NCBI RefSeq assembly: GCF_001507335.1
Contig: NZ_LMAH01000003.1
Coordinates: forward strand, 620,001 to 684,000
DNA from: Chryseobacterium sp. JAH
GTDB taxonomy: Bacteria; Bacteroidota; Bacteroidia; Flavobacteriales; Weeksellaceae
Reading direction: 5' to 3'
DNA: 64,000 bases
Made by a program: the position numbers and the translations under genes. Each line of letters opens with the position of its first letter. The stretch's first letter is position 1. The notes under the pieces are model-generated. The model made no database searches. It was not told where the DNA came from and was given only the letters and a program-made list of their open reading frames with translations. Positions 18,736-27,700 of the stretch are shown here, piece by piece.

Positions 18736-18743
18736 TATTTTCG
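18736..18743 (+). promoter_or_regulatory. Possible -7 promoter element of the PpiD gene
   Basis: TATTTTCG differs from the Bacteroidetes -7 consensus TAnnTTTG at one position. It lies 28 bases before the start codon. No good -33 TTTG is found at the right distance. The rest of the 257-base gap back to lon is AT-rich and shows nothing else. Confidence 0.35.
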
Positions 18744-18771
18744 CACACTGATATAAAACTATATTTATAAA

Positions 18772-20913
18772 ATGGCAATTTTAGGACAGATTAGGAGTAG
18801 ACCTTGGCTTTTGATGGGAATGATCGCATTGGCGCTTTTGGCGTTTTTGGTAAACCCAGAAAGTCTCGATAAAGTTTTTGGAAAAAATCCTGATGTTTTA
18901 GGAAAAGTAAATGGTGAAAAAATAACCCGTGAGGAGTATAATGACCAGCTTTTCGTATTACAACAGCAAGCTGAGCAGCAACAGCAGCCAAAAAACGGAC
19001 TTGAAGAGCAGGCTTGGCAATTGCTTGTGCAGTCAAAATTGGTAAAACAGCAATTTGAAAAAATGGGATTCGAGATGACAGACGATTTGTTCTGGAATCA
19101 GATTCAGTTTGATCAAATGTTTGCACAAAGCCAGGACATGAGAGATGAAAAAGGTAATTTTAAAACGATGGAGCTTAAAAAGAACATCGAGACCATAAAA
19201 AATACAAATCCTGAACAATACAATTTGTGGCTGAAAACCAGAAAGACAATTGAGTACAGAATCATGGCAAGACAGGTTTTTGCTAATATTTCTACAGGGA
19301 TCACTACTGGTAAGAAAGAGGCTGAAGAATTGATGAAAGAAAGAGATCAGCTTGCTGATATTGATTTCGTTAAAGTTGATTATGCTTCATATCTTCAAAA
19401 AAACAAAATTAAAGTTACTACTGAAGATTTAAAAAAATATATTGATCAACATCCTGTGATGTTCAAAACTGAACCTAGCAGAAATCTTGGTATCGTATTT
19501 TTCCCTTCACAGCCAAGTCCTGCGGATGATGCTGCTGTATTGAAAGATATTACAAAATTATACTCAGTAGGAACAGACGAAAGTGGTGGAAAAGAAAATT
19601 TCGTGAATACGACAAACGATTCTATGTTTGTAGCAACAAATTCTGATATTCCTTTCAATAATCAATATGTTCCAGCTAATCAAATGCCTCAAGGTGTACA
19701 GGGGAAAATTGAGACAGCTGCTATCGGTCAGACTTTTGGTCCATACAAAGAACAAAATTTATATGTGGTTTCTAAGTTGGTAGACAAAAAAGCTTCAGAT
19801 TCTACTTTGTCTAAGCATATCTTAATTTCTTACAAAGGTGCAGAAAGATCTACAGCTACAAGATCTAAAGAAGAAGCAAAGAAAATTGCTGACAGCTTAA
19901 TGGCTGCTATCAAAGGAAATCCTGCAAAATTTGCGGAGGGGCTTAAATTGTCTGATGAGCCTGGTGCTGTTGAAAGAAATGGTAGTGTGGGTTGGACGAC
20001 TCCTCAGAGTCAGTTTGCTCCACCATATTTAGCATTCTTAGCAAACAATGCAAAAGGAGCTACAGGTCTTACTGAAACAAGTTTCGGTTACCATATTATT
20101 AATGTTGAAGATAAGAAAGCTGGGGCAATGGGTTATAAAGTAGCTCACTTGGTGAAAACAATCAAACCTTCTGAAGCTACCGAGGCGGTAGTTGATAAAA
20201 ACTCAAGAAGATTTATTCAGCAGGTTCAAGGGAAGTCATTCAATGATTTTGTGAATATTGCTAAAAAATCAAACTACCAATACTCAAACGCAAAATCTGC
20301 AAAAAGATTTGACGGTCAGTTACAAGGTTTAGGAACCGATAAAGACGGAGAAATCCTTACTTGGGCTTTTGATAAGAAAAGAGAAAAAGGAGATTCTGAA
20401 ATCTTCACAGTTGAAGGAACAGGAGATAAGATCGTTGTTTACTTAAACGGAAAACAGGAAAAAGGGCTTGCTGATCCTGAATCGGTAAGAGATCAGATTG
20501 AAACGGTTGTTATGAATAAATTGGCAGCTAAAAAGATTTCTGACAAGATTGGTAAAGCGACAAGCTTAGATCAAGTGGCAAAAACTTTTGCTACGACTAA
20601 GCAGTCTGCACAAGTAAACTTACTGAACCCTTCAGTTGCTGGTGCAATGGAACCTAAAGTTGCAGGTGCTGCATTCGGTGTTAAAAAAGGAGCAATCTCA
20701 AATGTAATCGAAGGTGGAACCGGAGTTTATGTTTTGGTGAAAAAGAACGAGACTACCAACAAACAGCCGGGAGATGTTAAGCAGTTTACAGAATCTGTTA
20801 CACAGAGAAATGCTGGAATGTTTGGTCAGGCGTGGTTGAAGAGTTTACAGGATAACGCAGATATCGATGATTACAGAATCGAGATATGGAGTAAGCTTGG
20901 AAATCAACAATAG
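18772..20913 (+). CDS. PpiD-type periplasmic peptidyl-prolyl isomerase/chaperone
   Basis: The 713-residue protein has a single N-terminal membrane anchor (about 12-28), a SurA_N-like chaperone segment (about 40-165), a parvulin (PPIC) domain near 340-450 with the blocks KHILISYKG and TSFGYHIINVEDKK, and a further degenerate parvulin-like region near 560-690. This is the architecture of PpiD, which helps outer-membrane and secreted proteins fold as they leave the Sec channel. It is somewhat longer than E. coli PpiD. It forms a single-gene unit closed by a strong terminator. Confidence 0.92.
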   Translation: MAILGQIRSRPWLLMGMIALALLAFLVNPESLDKVFGKNPDVLGKVNGEKITREEYNDQLFVLQQQAEQQQQPKNGLEEQAWQLLVQSKLVKQQFEKMGFEMTDDLFWNQIQFDQMFAQSQDMRDEKGNFKTMELKKNIETIKNTNPEQYNLWLKTRKTIEYRIMARQVFANISTGITTGKKEAEELMKERDQLADIDFVKVDYASYLQKNKIKVTTEDLKKYIDQHPVMFKTEPSRNLGIVFFPSQPSPADDAAVLKDITKLYSVGTDESGGKENFVNTTNDSMFVATNSDIPFNNQYVPANQMPQGVQGKIETAAIGQTFGPYKEQNLYVVSKLVDKKASDSTLSKHILISYKGAERSTATRSKEEAKKIADSLMAAIKGNPAKFAEGLKLSDEPGAVERNGSVGWTTPQSQFAPPYLAFLANNAKGATGLTETSFGYHIINVEDKKAGAMGYKVAHLVKTIKPSEATEAVVDKNSRRFIQQVQGKSFNDFVNIAKKSNYQYSNAKSAKRFDGQLQGLGTDKDGEILTWAFDKKREKGDSEIFTVEGTGDKIVVYLNGKQEKGLADPESVRDQIETVVMNKLAAKKISDKIGKATSLDQVAKTFATTKQSAQVNLLNPSVAGAMEPKVAGAAFGVKKGAISNVIEGGTGVYVLVKKNETTNKQPGDVKQFTESVTQRNAGMFGQAWLKSLQDNADIDDYRIEIWSKLGNQQ

Positions 20914-20935
20914 AAGATCTAAAATCAACAATATT

Positions 20936-20965
20936 AAAAGTGGCAGAGTTTTTGCCACTTTTTTT
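20936..20965 (+). terminator. Terminator of the PpiD gene
   Basis: A perfect ten-base stem (20936-20945 with 20953-20962) has a seven-base loop and runs into a T tract. Confidence 0.85.
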
Positions 20966-21010
20966 GTGTTTAACCCATAGCAATAAAGAAAAACATTAAT
21001 TTAAATGTAT

Positions 21011-21018
21011 TATATTTG
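21011..21018 (+). promoter_or_regulatory. -7 promoter element of the MlaD-like gene
   Basis: TATATTTG matches the Bacteroidetes -7 consensus TAnnTTTG exactly. It lies 22 bases before the GTG start. No matching -33 element is seen. Confidence 0.4.
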
Positions 21019-21040
21019 CTTACTAGAAAAAATATAAAAA

Positions 21041-21991
21041 GTGAAGTTCAGTAAAGAAATAAAGGCTGGTTTAATAGCGATTTTAGCTGTTATCGGCTTT
21101 GTCATTTTGTTCCAATTCATGAAAGGTAGAAGCCTTTTTACTACAGATAATATATTTTACGCAAAATATGATAACGTTGAAGGTCTTGCACAGTCTTCAC
21201 CGGTTTCCATTAATGGGTTAAAGGTTGGTCAGGTAGATAAGATCATTCCGCAGACATCAAAAGATGGAAAAATTCATTTCATTGTAAAAGTTACTGTTGA
21301 TGATAATTTTGAATTTTCAAAAAATTCAAGCCTTGAGATTTTCGAGCCAAGCTTGATGGGAGGTAAAGAGATGAGAGTAAATTTGTTTTACGGAGGTCCT
21401 AGTGCCAAAGATGGAGATACCCTAAAGGGTGCTTTCAAATTGGGTATGATGAACAGCCTCTCTTCTCAGGTTGGCCCTGTAAAAGATCAGTTGCAGACTG
21501 TATTGCACAGAGTAGATTCTCTAATGGTAAATGCTAATCAGGTAATGAATGAGCAAAACAGAGAAGAAATTAAAATTCTTCTTCATAATCTTAACAAAAC
21601 CGTGGGCGCATTAGAAACTACCGCAGGAAGTGTAAATAGATTAGTTGGAAATAATGACCCTAAACTTCAAAAAGTTCTTGATGAGGCAAGCCTTACGATG
21701 AAGAGCGGTAAAGTTACTTTAGACAAATATGGTAATTTAGCTGAAAGCATTGATACACAAAAGTTAAATGCCACGATTGCTAATTTAGACAATACGGTTG
21801 GGCAGCTTAATAAAGTAGTTTCTGGCATTGACAGAGGTGAGGGAAGTTTAGGCAAGATTATGAAAGATGACCAGTTGTATAATAACCTTAATGCAGCGTC
21901 AAACAATCTAAATTCATTGATTGAAGATTTAAAAGCCAATCCTAAGAAATATGTAAATTTCTCTGTGTTTGGTAAGAACAGTAAAGACTAA
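21041..21991 (+). CDS. MlaD family (MCE domain) lipid transport protein
   Basis: The 316-residue protein has one N-terminal membrane helix (about 9-26) and an MCE domain (about 38-115, with the block GLAQSSPVSINGLKVGQVDKI). A long helical C-terminal region follows, with repeated Asn/Val/Leu heptads that should trimerise or hexamerise as a tunnel or needle. Such proteins carry phospholipids across the periplasm with an MlaE/MlaF transporter; here those partners are encoded near 4-5.5 kb. The start is GTG at 21041, preceded by a promoter element. It sits eight bases before an iron-sulfur gene, and the functional link between them is unclear. Confidence 0.9.
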   Translation: MKFSKEIKAGLIAILAVIGFVILFQFMKGRSLFTTDNIFYAKYDNVEGLAQSSPVSINGLKVGQVDKIIPQTSKDGKIHFIVKVTVDDNFEFSKNSSLEIFEPSLMGGKEMRVNLFYGGPSAKDGDTLKGAFKLGMMNSLSSQVGPVKDQLQTVLHRVDSLMVNANQVMNEQNREEIKILLHNLNKTVGALETTAGSVNRLVGNNDPKLQKVLDEASLTMKSGKVTLDKYGNLAESIDTQKLNATIANLDNTVGQLNKVVSGIDRGEGSLGKIMKDDQLYNNLNAASNNLNSLIEDLKANPKKYVNFSVFGKNSKD

Positions 21992-21999
21992 TCATCCTT

Positions 22000-23334
22000 A
22001 TGCAACATCTTGACAATATCATTTTTCTGATTCTATTAATTGCCGGTTTTGGGCTATTCGGAAAAAGCCTTTTTAAGATTTATAGAAATATCAGACTCGG
22101 AAGAGAAATAAACCGCAGCGACAGAAAATCTGAACGTTGGGAAACGATGGCTCGTGTAGCAATGGGTCAAAGCAGAATGGTGAAAAGACCTGTGGCAGGT
22201 ATTCTTCACCTTTTTGTGTATGTGGGTTTTGTGATTATCAACATCGAGCTAATAGAAATTATAGTGGACGGAATTTTCGGAACGCACCGTTTTTTGGCAA
22301 CCGTTTTCGGACATACTTTTTACAATATTTTCACCGCGACTCTTGAAGTTTTAGCACTTTTAGTTGTTATTGGTGTCGTACTATTTTTCATTCGGAGAAA
22401 TTTCTACGGTGTTAAGCGATTAACAATGAAAGAACTTTTCGGATGGCCAAAAAATGACGCCAATTGGATTTTGATCATCGAATTTGCGTTGATGGTATTT
22501 TTCTTTACCATGAATTCTTCAGATTTGATCTTGCAGCATAAAGGTGTTTTAGCAGAACATGGAAGTTTCACGATTAGTGAAATGACGTTGGTGCCTTTTT
22601 TAGAGATTTTCAGTTTTGATAATGGTTTTTTAGTTTTCGTTGAGAGATCTGCGTGGTGGTTACACTTTGTAGGAATTCTGTTCTTCATGAATTACCTTTA
22701 TTACTCAAAACATTTGCATATTATCTTAGCCTTTCCGAGTACTTGGTATGCCAATTTAGATTTGTACGGAAAGTTTAATAATTTAGATTCAGTTACGGCA
22801 GAAATCAAATTAATGATGGATCCGAATGCTGATCCTTATGCAGCTCCTGCTGAGGGTGCAGTTGAAGAGGCTCCGTCAAAATTTGGTGCGGAAGATATTT
22901 TTGATTTAAATCAGGTACAGCTGTTAAATGCCTATTCCTGTACAGAATGTGGTCGTTGTACCTCAGTTTGTCCTGCGAATATTACAGGTAAAAAATTATC
23001 GCCGAGATTGATTTTGATGAAAACCAGAGATCGTCTGGAAGAAGTCGGAAGAAATATAGATAAAAACGGAAAGTTTGAAGACGACGGTAAAAAATTACTA
23101 AACGATTATATCACGAAGGAAGAACTTTGGGCTTGTACGACTTGCAACGCTTGTACAGAAGCTTGTCCGGTACTGTTAGATCCTTTATCTATCATTTTTG
23201 AAATGAGAAGATTCTTAGTGATGGAACAGTCTGCGGCTCCGCAAGAATTGAATCTGATGATGACCAATGTAGAAAATAATGCTGCACCTTGGCAGTACAA
23301 TCAGGCCGATCGTCTTAATTGGGCAAATGATTAA
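22000..23334 (+). CDS. Membrane iron-sulfur oxidoreductase subunit (HdrE/NarI-like plus two 4Fe-4S)
   Basis: The 444-residue protein combines an N-terminal membrane domain of about five to six helices, as in nitrate-reductase gamma or heterodisulfide-reductase membrane subunits, with a cytoplasmic ferredoxin-like domain (about 305-400). The domain carries two clusters: CTECGRCTSVCP and CTTCNACTEACP. Together with the next gene it makes a two-part HdrD/GlpC-type module that moves electrons between a soluble donor or acceptor and the quinone pool. The donor is unknown. It starts eight bases after the MlaD-like gene. The phrase MRRFLVMEQ after the second cluster is typical of this family. Confidence 0.85.
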   Translation: MQHLDNIIFLILLIAGFGLFGKSLFKIYRNIRLGREINRSDRKSERWETMARVAMGQSRMVKRPVAGILHLFVYVGFVIINIELIEIIVDGIFGTHRFLATVFGHTFYNIFTATLEVLALLVVIGVVLFFIRRNFYGVKRLTMKELFGWPKNDANWILIIEFALMVFFFTMNSSDLILQHKGVLAEHGSFTISEMTLVPFLEIFSFDNGFLVFVERSAWWLHFVGILFFMNYLYYSKHLHIILAFPSTWYANLDLYGKFNNLDSVTAEIKLMMDPNADPYAAPAEGAVEEAPSKFGAEDIFDLNQVQLLNAYSCTECGRCTSVCPANITGKKLSPRLILMKTRDRLEEVGRNIDKNGKFEDDGKKLLNDYITKEELWACTTCNACTEACPVLLDPLSIIFEMRRFLVMEQSAAPQELNLMMTNVENNAAPWQYNQADRLNWAND

Positions 23335-23385
23335 TTATTTTTAAAATTTAAATTCATATTAAAACAAAATACATTTTACAATAAA

Positions 23386-24171
23386 ATGGATTTCACTATA
23401 AAAACAATGGCAGAATATGCTGCCGAAGGAAAATCGCCCGAAGTTTTATTTTGGGTGGGCTGTGCTGGAAGTTTTGACGACAGAGCGAAAAAAATTACCA
23501 AAGCATTCTGTAAGATTCTGAATAAAATCGGGGTTGAGTTTGCTGTCCTCGGACAGGAAGAAAGCTGCACAGGTGATCCTGCTAAACGTGCCGGAAACGA
23601 GTTTGTTTTCCAGATGATGGCAATGACGAACATTGAAGTTCTGAATGCCTATGATGTGAAGAAAATTGTAACGGCTTGTCCACACTGTTTTAACACTTTG
23701 AAAAACGAGTATCCAAGTTTAGGCGGGAATTTTGAAGTGATTCATCATACGCAGTTCTTGAAGCAGCTGATGGAAGAAGGAAGATTGAAAATTGAGGGTG
23801 GTGCTTTTAAAGGAAAAAAAATTACATTTCACGATCCTTGTTATCTAGGAAGAGCAAACGGTGAATACGAAGCGCCAAGAATGCTTTTAGAGAAGCTTGA
23901 TGCAGAACTAGTAGAAATGAAACGTTGCAAAACCAACGGACTATGTTGTGGGGCAGGGGGAGCGCAGATGTTTAAAGAACCTGAAAAAGGAAATAAAGAC
24001 ATCAACATTGAAAGAACGGAAGAAGCTTTATCTTTCGAGCCAAAAATTATTGCAACTGGTTGTCCGTTTTGTAATACCATGTTGACAGACGGTGTAAAAC
24101 ATTTCAATAAAAATACTGAAGTTGAAGTAAAAGATATTGTAGAACTTTTGGCTGAGGCTGAAGATTTATAG
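23386..24171 (+). CDS. Cysteine-rich (CCG) domain iron-sulfur protein
   Basis: The 261-residue soluble protein has two CCG-type domains as in GlpC, LutA and heterodisulfide reductase subunit B. The first has the core VTACPHCFNTL near residue 95. The second has DPCYLGR near 150, GLCCGAGGAQMF near 185 and TGCPFCNTML near 225. CCG domains bind an unusual iron-sulfur cluster at the site of two-electron chemistry. It is 51 bases downstream of the membrane iron-sulfur subunit and is almost certainly its partner. A terminator follows. Confidence 0.88.
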   Translation: MDFTIKTMAEYAAEGKSPEVLFWVGCAGSFDDRAKKITKAFCKILNKIGVEFAVLGQEESCTGDPAKRAGNEFVFQMMAMTNIEVLNAYDVKKIVTACPHCFNTLKNEYPSLGGNFEVIHHTQFLKQLMEEGRLKIEGGAFKGKKITFHDPCYLGRANGEYEAPRMLLEKLDAELVEMKRCKTNGLCCGAGGAQMFKEPEKGNKDINIERTEEALSFEPKIIATGCPFCNTMLTDGVKHFNKNTEVEVKDIVELLAEAEDL

Positions 24172-24195
24172 GTTTTACTTTTTAAAAATTATACT

Positions 24196-24223
24196 AAACT
24201 CAGGATTGTTCCTGAGTTTTTTT
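24196..24223 (+). terminator. Terminator after the iron-sulfur pair
   Basis: A perfect ten-base stem (24196-24205 with 24210-24219) with a four-base loop is followed by eight T residues. Confidence 0.85.
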
Positions 24224-24251
24224 TGGTGTCATTTGAATCAATAAAATTGCG

Positions 24252-24259
24252 TAATTTTG
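24252..24259 (+). promoter_or_regulatory. -7 promoter element upstream of the 162-residue protein
   Basis: TAATTTTG matches the TAnnTTTG consensus exactly, about 98 bases before the start codon. A TTTG upstream is 16 bases away, shorter than the usual 19-21. Confidence 0.35.
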
Positions 24260-24357
24260 TTATTTAAGATAGGGTTAAATAAAAATGATATCGTTGTTTT
24301 TGATTCTCAGGAACAATGAAAAATAGGCTTATTTGACCATTAAAACAATGAATACAT

Positions 24358-24846
24358 ATGAAAATAGAAGAATCAAATATAGTAGAAGCTGAAGATTACA
24401 GAGTGATTATTTATCCTGCGTCAAGAGCTTTTACAACGAAAGAGGCAAAAGCAATTACTGAAAGATTATATGATTTCTTGGCAGGCTGGGCCGCTCACGG
24501 AAAACCGCTTTCATCATCTTTTAAAATTGAGAAAAATCAATTTATCGTTATCTGTGTAGACGAAGAAAAAGAAATGGCTTCCGGCTGCAGTATGGATGCT
24601 TTAGGTAAAATAATGAGAGAGATAGACGAAGAATATCAATTGGGATTATTTGACCGTATGAAAGCGAGCTTCATAGAAAATGGTGAGGTTAAAACACTGA
24701 AACTTTTAGACTTTAAAAACAAAGTGAGAAGCGGCGAATTATCTAAAGAAATTGAAGTTTTTGATTTTTCTAAAAATACTTACTTAGAATTTTTGGGTAA
24801 TTTCTTACTTCCTTTCAACAGAAGCTGGGCTGCAGGGATCAAATAA
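24358..24846 (+). CDS. Conserved Bacteroidetes protein, often mislabelled ABC transporter ATPase
   Basis: The 162-residue protein is acidic and soluble, and contains the segment DFLAGWAAHGKPLSSSF near residue 42. I see no Walker A, signature or Walker B motif, so the label 'ABC transporter ATPase' that, as I recall, is used for such proteins would be unsupported. The mix of helices and strands and the short length suggest a compact alpha/beta fold. It is followed 10 bases later by an FkbM methyltransferase and may be translated with it. Function unknown. Confidence 0.7.
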   Translation: MKIEESNIVEAEDYRVIIYPASRAFTTKEAKAITERLYDFLAGWAAHGKPLSSSFKIEKNQFIVICVDEEKEMASGCSMDALGKIMREIDEEYQLGLFDRMKASFIENGEVKTLKLLDFKNKVRSGELSKEIEVFDFSKNTYLEFLGNFLLPFNRSWAAGIK

Positions 24847-24856
24847 TTTTTAAACA

Positions 24857-25669
24857 GTGGGGAAATTGACAGCCGGATTATTCAGAATCTTATTTAAAAT
24901 TCCTTTTTTAAGGGAAAAATATTTTGGATTTCATAAGCATATTTTTAATCCATATCAACTTTTTTCGGGTGTAAAAGAACAGATTCTGTACAGAAAAAGT
25001 ATAAAAATTCATGTGAATTTGTCTGACTGGATACAGCAGCAGTTATATTTCTTAGGTGATTATGAAAAACCTGAAATCGATTATGTAACCGAATTTCTTA
25101 AACCAGGAGATGTATTTATCGATATAGGAGCCAACATCGGACTTTTCTCACTCAATGCTTCGGAAATAGTGGGTGAAAAAGGAAAAGTATATGCGTTTGA
25201 AGCATTTCCTTCTAATTATAGACAGTTCAAAGAAAACATTTCAATTAATAAGTTTGAAAATATTATTCCGGAAAACAAAGCAATTTCCAATCAGAATTCT
25301 ACGATTGAAATTCTGTATAATGAAAAGGATCGGAATATTGGGATGGCATCTGCATTTCTGAAAGATTTTACTTCAAATGAAGTTGTAGAGTGTACTACTT
25401 TAGATCAATATTCAGATGATCATAATATTAATAAAATTGCGCTGATTAAAATTGATATTGAAGGAAGTGAATATGATGCGCTTTTAGGAATGACAAAAAT
25501 ACTGACTGAAATAAAACCTCAGATTTTAATCGAAATCAACCATAAAACTTTACAGGATTCCGGGCATAATGAAGTTGAAATCATTAATCTGCTTCGTAAA
25601 TTCAATTACAAAATCATCAAAAAACTTAGCAGCGACGAACAATCGTATAATGCTGTTTTCGGAATTTAA
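24857..25669 (+). CDS. FkbM family methyltransferase
   Basis: The 270-residue protein carries a SAM-dependent methyltransferase domain of the FkbM type (about 85-265). Motif I is DIGANIGLFSL near residue 91, and the characteristic LIKIDIEGSE is near 196. FkbM enzymes O-methylate sugars or small molecules, often in surface-glycan or antibiotic clusters, and a glycosyltransferase and flippase lie downstream. The start is GTG at 24857, ten bases after the previous stop. The N-terminal 80 residues are less conserved and basic. Confidence 0.88.
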   Translation: MGKLTAGLFRILFKIPFLREKYFGFHKHIFNPYQLFSGVKEQILYRKSIKIHVNLSDWIQQQLYFLGDYEKPEIDYVTEFLKPGDVFIDIGANIGLFSLNASEIVGEKGKVYAFEAFPSNYRQFKENISINKFENIIPENKAISNQNSTIEILYNEKDRNIGMASAFLKDFTSNEVVECTTLDQYSDDHNINKIALIKIDIEGSEYDALLGMTKILTEIKPQILIEINHKTLQDSGHNEVEIINLLRKFNYKIIKKLSSDEQSYNAVFGI

Positions 25670-25690
25670 TTAAAGTTTAATAGCTGTTAG

Positions 25691-26500
25691 TTAAGAAAAT
25701 TTGTTCTTTTCAATTTCAACGGTAAATATACTTTCGGGCTCTTTCATTTTATTAAATGCAGAAGATTTCAATTTAGCTTTAATAAAAACGGCACAAATGG
25801 TATTTTTCGGATGATAGAGGTAAGAATGATTCTGACTTCCCACACCGTCTAAAATCGCCTGGAAAACCTCATGACGTATATTTTGCGGACTGTATGCATA
25901 GTCGTGCCACACAACGATAGAATGCTCATGCAGAAGATGTTTGAATACTTTTCGGGTGTCATTCAAAACCATTTCATAGCTGTGATCACCATCGATAAAA
26001 ACTAAATCATATTTTTTGTTCAGTGAGGCAAAATCAAAGGTTTTGGTATTGGTTCCAAGGTGAAGAATTTTAGGATTTTTAGATGAAAGAATAGCGTGCT
26101 GTTCTGCATATTCGGGACTTAATCCCATGGATTTCATTTCCTCTTTAGAAAGGTTAATCGTCGTGCAGTCATCAATATGCTTGGCTACGTTATGTACACT
26201 TTCACCACGCCAAGTACCGATTTCAAGGTAAGAATGTACATCTTTTCTGGCAGAAAGTGCAGAAAGCAGTTGAAGATCTGTAATCAGTGAACCACCGTCA
26301 AGAATAAAAGTGTCAATATTTTTAGGGATTTCCTGACTTAACTGGTCTAGATCGATCTGAGGCAATGAAGGAAAATTAGGATAATGTTTTTTAAATTTTT
26401 CTTCAACCACAAGCGGACTGTCTAAAATAATATTGATTAAACTCGGCCTTTTGAGAATGATGCGAATAAAAGAAAGAAATTTATTAAATTTAGCGTTCAT
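25691..26500 (-). CDS. Class I SAM-dependent methyltransferase (Methyltransf_24 type)
   Basis: The 269-residue protein has a Rossmann methyltransferase fold with motif I YLEIGTWRGES near residue 100 and the typical FIDGDHSYEMVLNDT near 170. Members modify glycans or secondary metabolites. It is the only gene in this cluster on the minus strand, placed between the FkbM methyltransferase and the glycosyltransferase. Its ATG at 26500 is only 24 bases from the start of the plus-strand glycosyltransferase. An in-frame start further upstream would overlap that gene, so the ATG at 26500 is chosen. Confidence 0.82.
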   Translation of the reverse strand: MNAKFNKFLSFIRIILKRPSLINIILDSPLVVEEKFKKHYPNFPSLPQIDLDQLSQEIPKNIDTFILDGGSLITDLQLLSALSARKDVHSYLEIGTWRGESVHNVAKHIDDCTTINLSKEEMKSMGLSPEYAEQHAILSSKNPKILHLGTNTKTFDFASLNKKYDLVFIDGDHSYEMVLNDTRKVFKHLLHEHSIVVWHDYAYSPQNIRHEVFQAILDGVGSQNHSYLYHPKNTICAVFIKAKLKSSAFNKMKEPESIFTVEIEKNKFS

Positions 26501-26524
26501 TATGCTTAGATTCGTTTGATATAA

Positions 26525-27700
26525 GTGATAACAAAGATACATTTAAATAAAATTTTGGAAAGAAAAAATATCCTCTTCATCTCTTCGTGGTTTCCAAACA
26601 AAGTTGAGCCATATAATGGAAATTTTGTTCAAAGACATGCTGAGGCTGTATCTCTAAAGCATGATGTTGAGATTTTGCATTCTATTGGTGATTTCAATCA
26701 AAAAGAAAAGTATTTGATTGATGATCAGTTGATTAATGGAATCAGAACATTGATTGTCTATTATAAAAATTCAAAAAATCCTTTCCAAAATTTTTATCGT
26801 AGAATGAACGCTTATAAGATGGGCTTTGCAAAAATGAAAAAGCCAAATCTTGTACATGCGAATGTGATGCATAATTCTATGCTTTTTGCTGTTTATTTAA
26901 AGAAAAAATTTAATATTTCGTATGTAGTCACAGAGCACTGGACAGCCTTTCAGGAGCAGAATCTTTCTAAGACATCAACTATTGCAAAAATAATTGCAAG
27001 GTACATTTCAAAAAACGCTGAGTATATTTTGCCCGTGAGTAATAATTTAAAGAGTAGCCTTATTCTCATGGGAATCAAGAGTCCGATGAGGGTGATTTCA
27101 AATGTTGTAAATACAGAACTCTTTAGTATAAAATCGATACTAAAGGACATTCATACCGTTAAATTTCTGCACGTGTCCAGCCTGATTCCCAGAAAAAGAC
27201 CCAAAGATATTATAAAAAATGTTGTGAAATTGCATCAAAACGGATATTCTGTAAGCTTAGAAATTGGGGGTGATGGAGAAACTCAATCGTTAACTTCTTT
27301 GGTAGAAGAATTGTGTGCAGAAGAGTATATAAAGGTGTTTGGTGCTATAACGTATAGTCAAGTGGCAGAGAAAATGCAAAACTCCGATTGTTTTATTCTC
27401 TTCAGTGAAAATGAAACTCAAGGCTGTGTCATTTTAGAATCTTATGCATGCGGAAAACCGGTGATTGCAACAAAAGTAGGGGGAGCCGCTGAATTTATTA
27501 TTGATGGTTTAGCAATAGGCATTGAGAAAAACAATACTGATCATCTTTACAGTGTTTTAGAAAAGATATGTAAAAATGAAATTTCCTTTAAAGATGAAAA
27601 AGAAATAAGACAGTTTTCAGTAAAGCGATTCTCAATGGAATCTATTGGAAGTCAGTTTTCAGAAATTTATGATGAAATTTATAGAAGATCAATGTCATGA
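26525..27700 (+). CDS. GT4 family glycosyltransferase
   Basis: The 391-residue GT-B fold enzyme has an N-terminal Rossmann domain (ILFISSWFPNKVEPYNG near residue 16) and a C-terminal nucleotide-sugar domain with IGGDGE near 243 and the E-x7-E motif in NETQGCVILESYACGKPVI near 300. It transfers a sugar from an activated donor to a growing glycan, with retention. The start is probably GTG at 26525; a TTG at 26555 is an alternative. Its stop overlaps the flippase start by four bases (ATGA). Any promoter must lie inside the reversed methyltransferase gene. Confidence 0.88.
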   Translation: MITKIHLNKILERKNILFISSWFPNKVEPYNGNFVQRHAEAVSLKHDVEILHSIGDFNQKEKYLIDDQLINGIRTLIVYYKNSKNPFQNFYRRMNAYKMGFAKMKKPNLVHANVMHNSMLFAVYLKKKFNISYVVTEHWTAFQEQNLSKTSTIAKIIARYISKNAEYILPVSNNLKSSLILMGIKSPMRVISNVVNTELFSIKSILKDIHTVKFLHVSSLIPRKRPKDIIKNVVKLHQNGYSVSLEIGGDGETQSLTSLVEELCAEEYIKVFGAITYSQVAEKMQNSDCFILFSENETQGCVILESYACGKPVIATKVGGAAEFIIDGLAIGIEKNNTDHLYSVLEKICKNEISFKDEKEIRQFSVKRFSMESIGSQFSEIYDEIYRRSMS

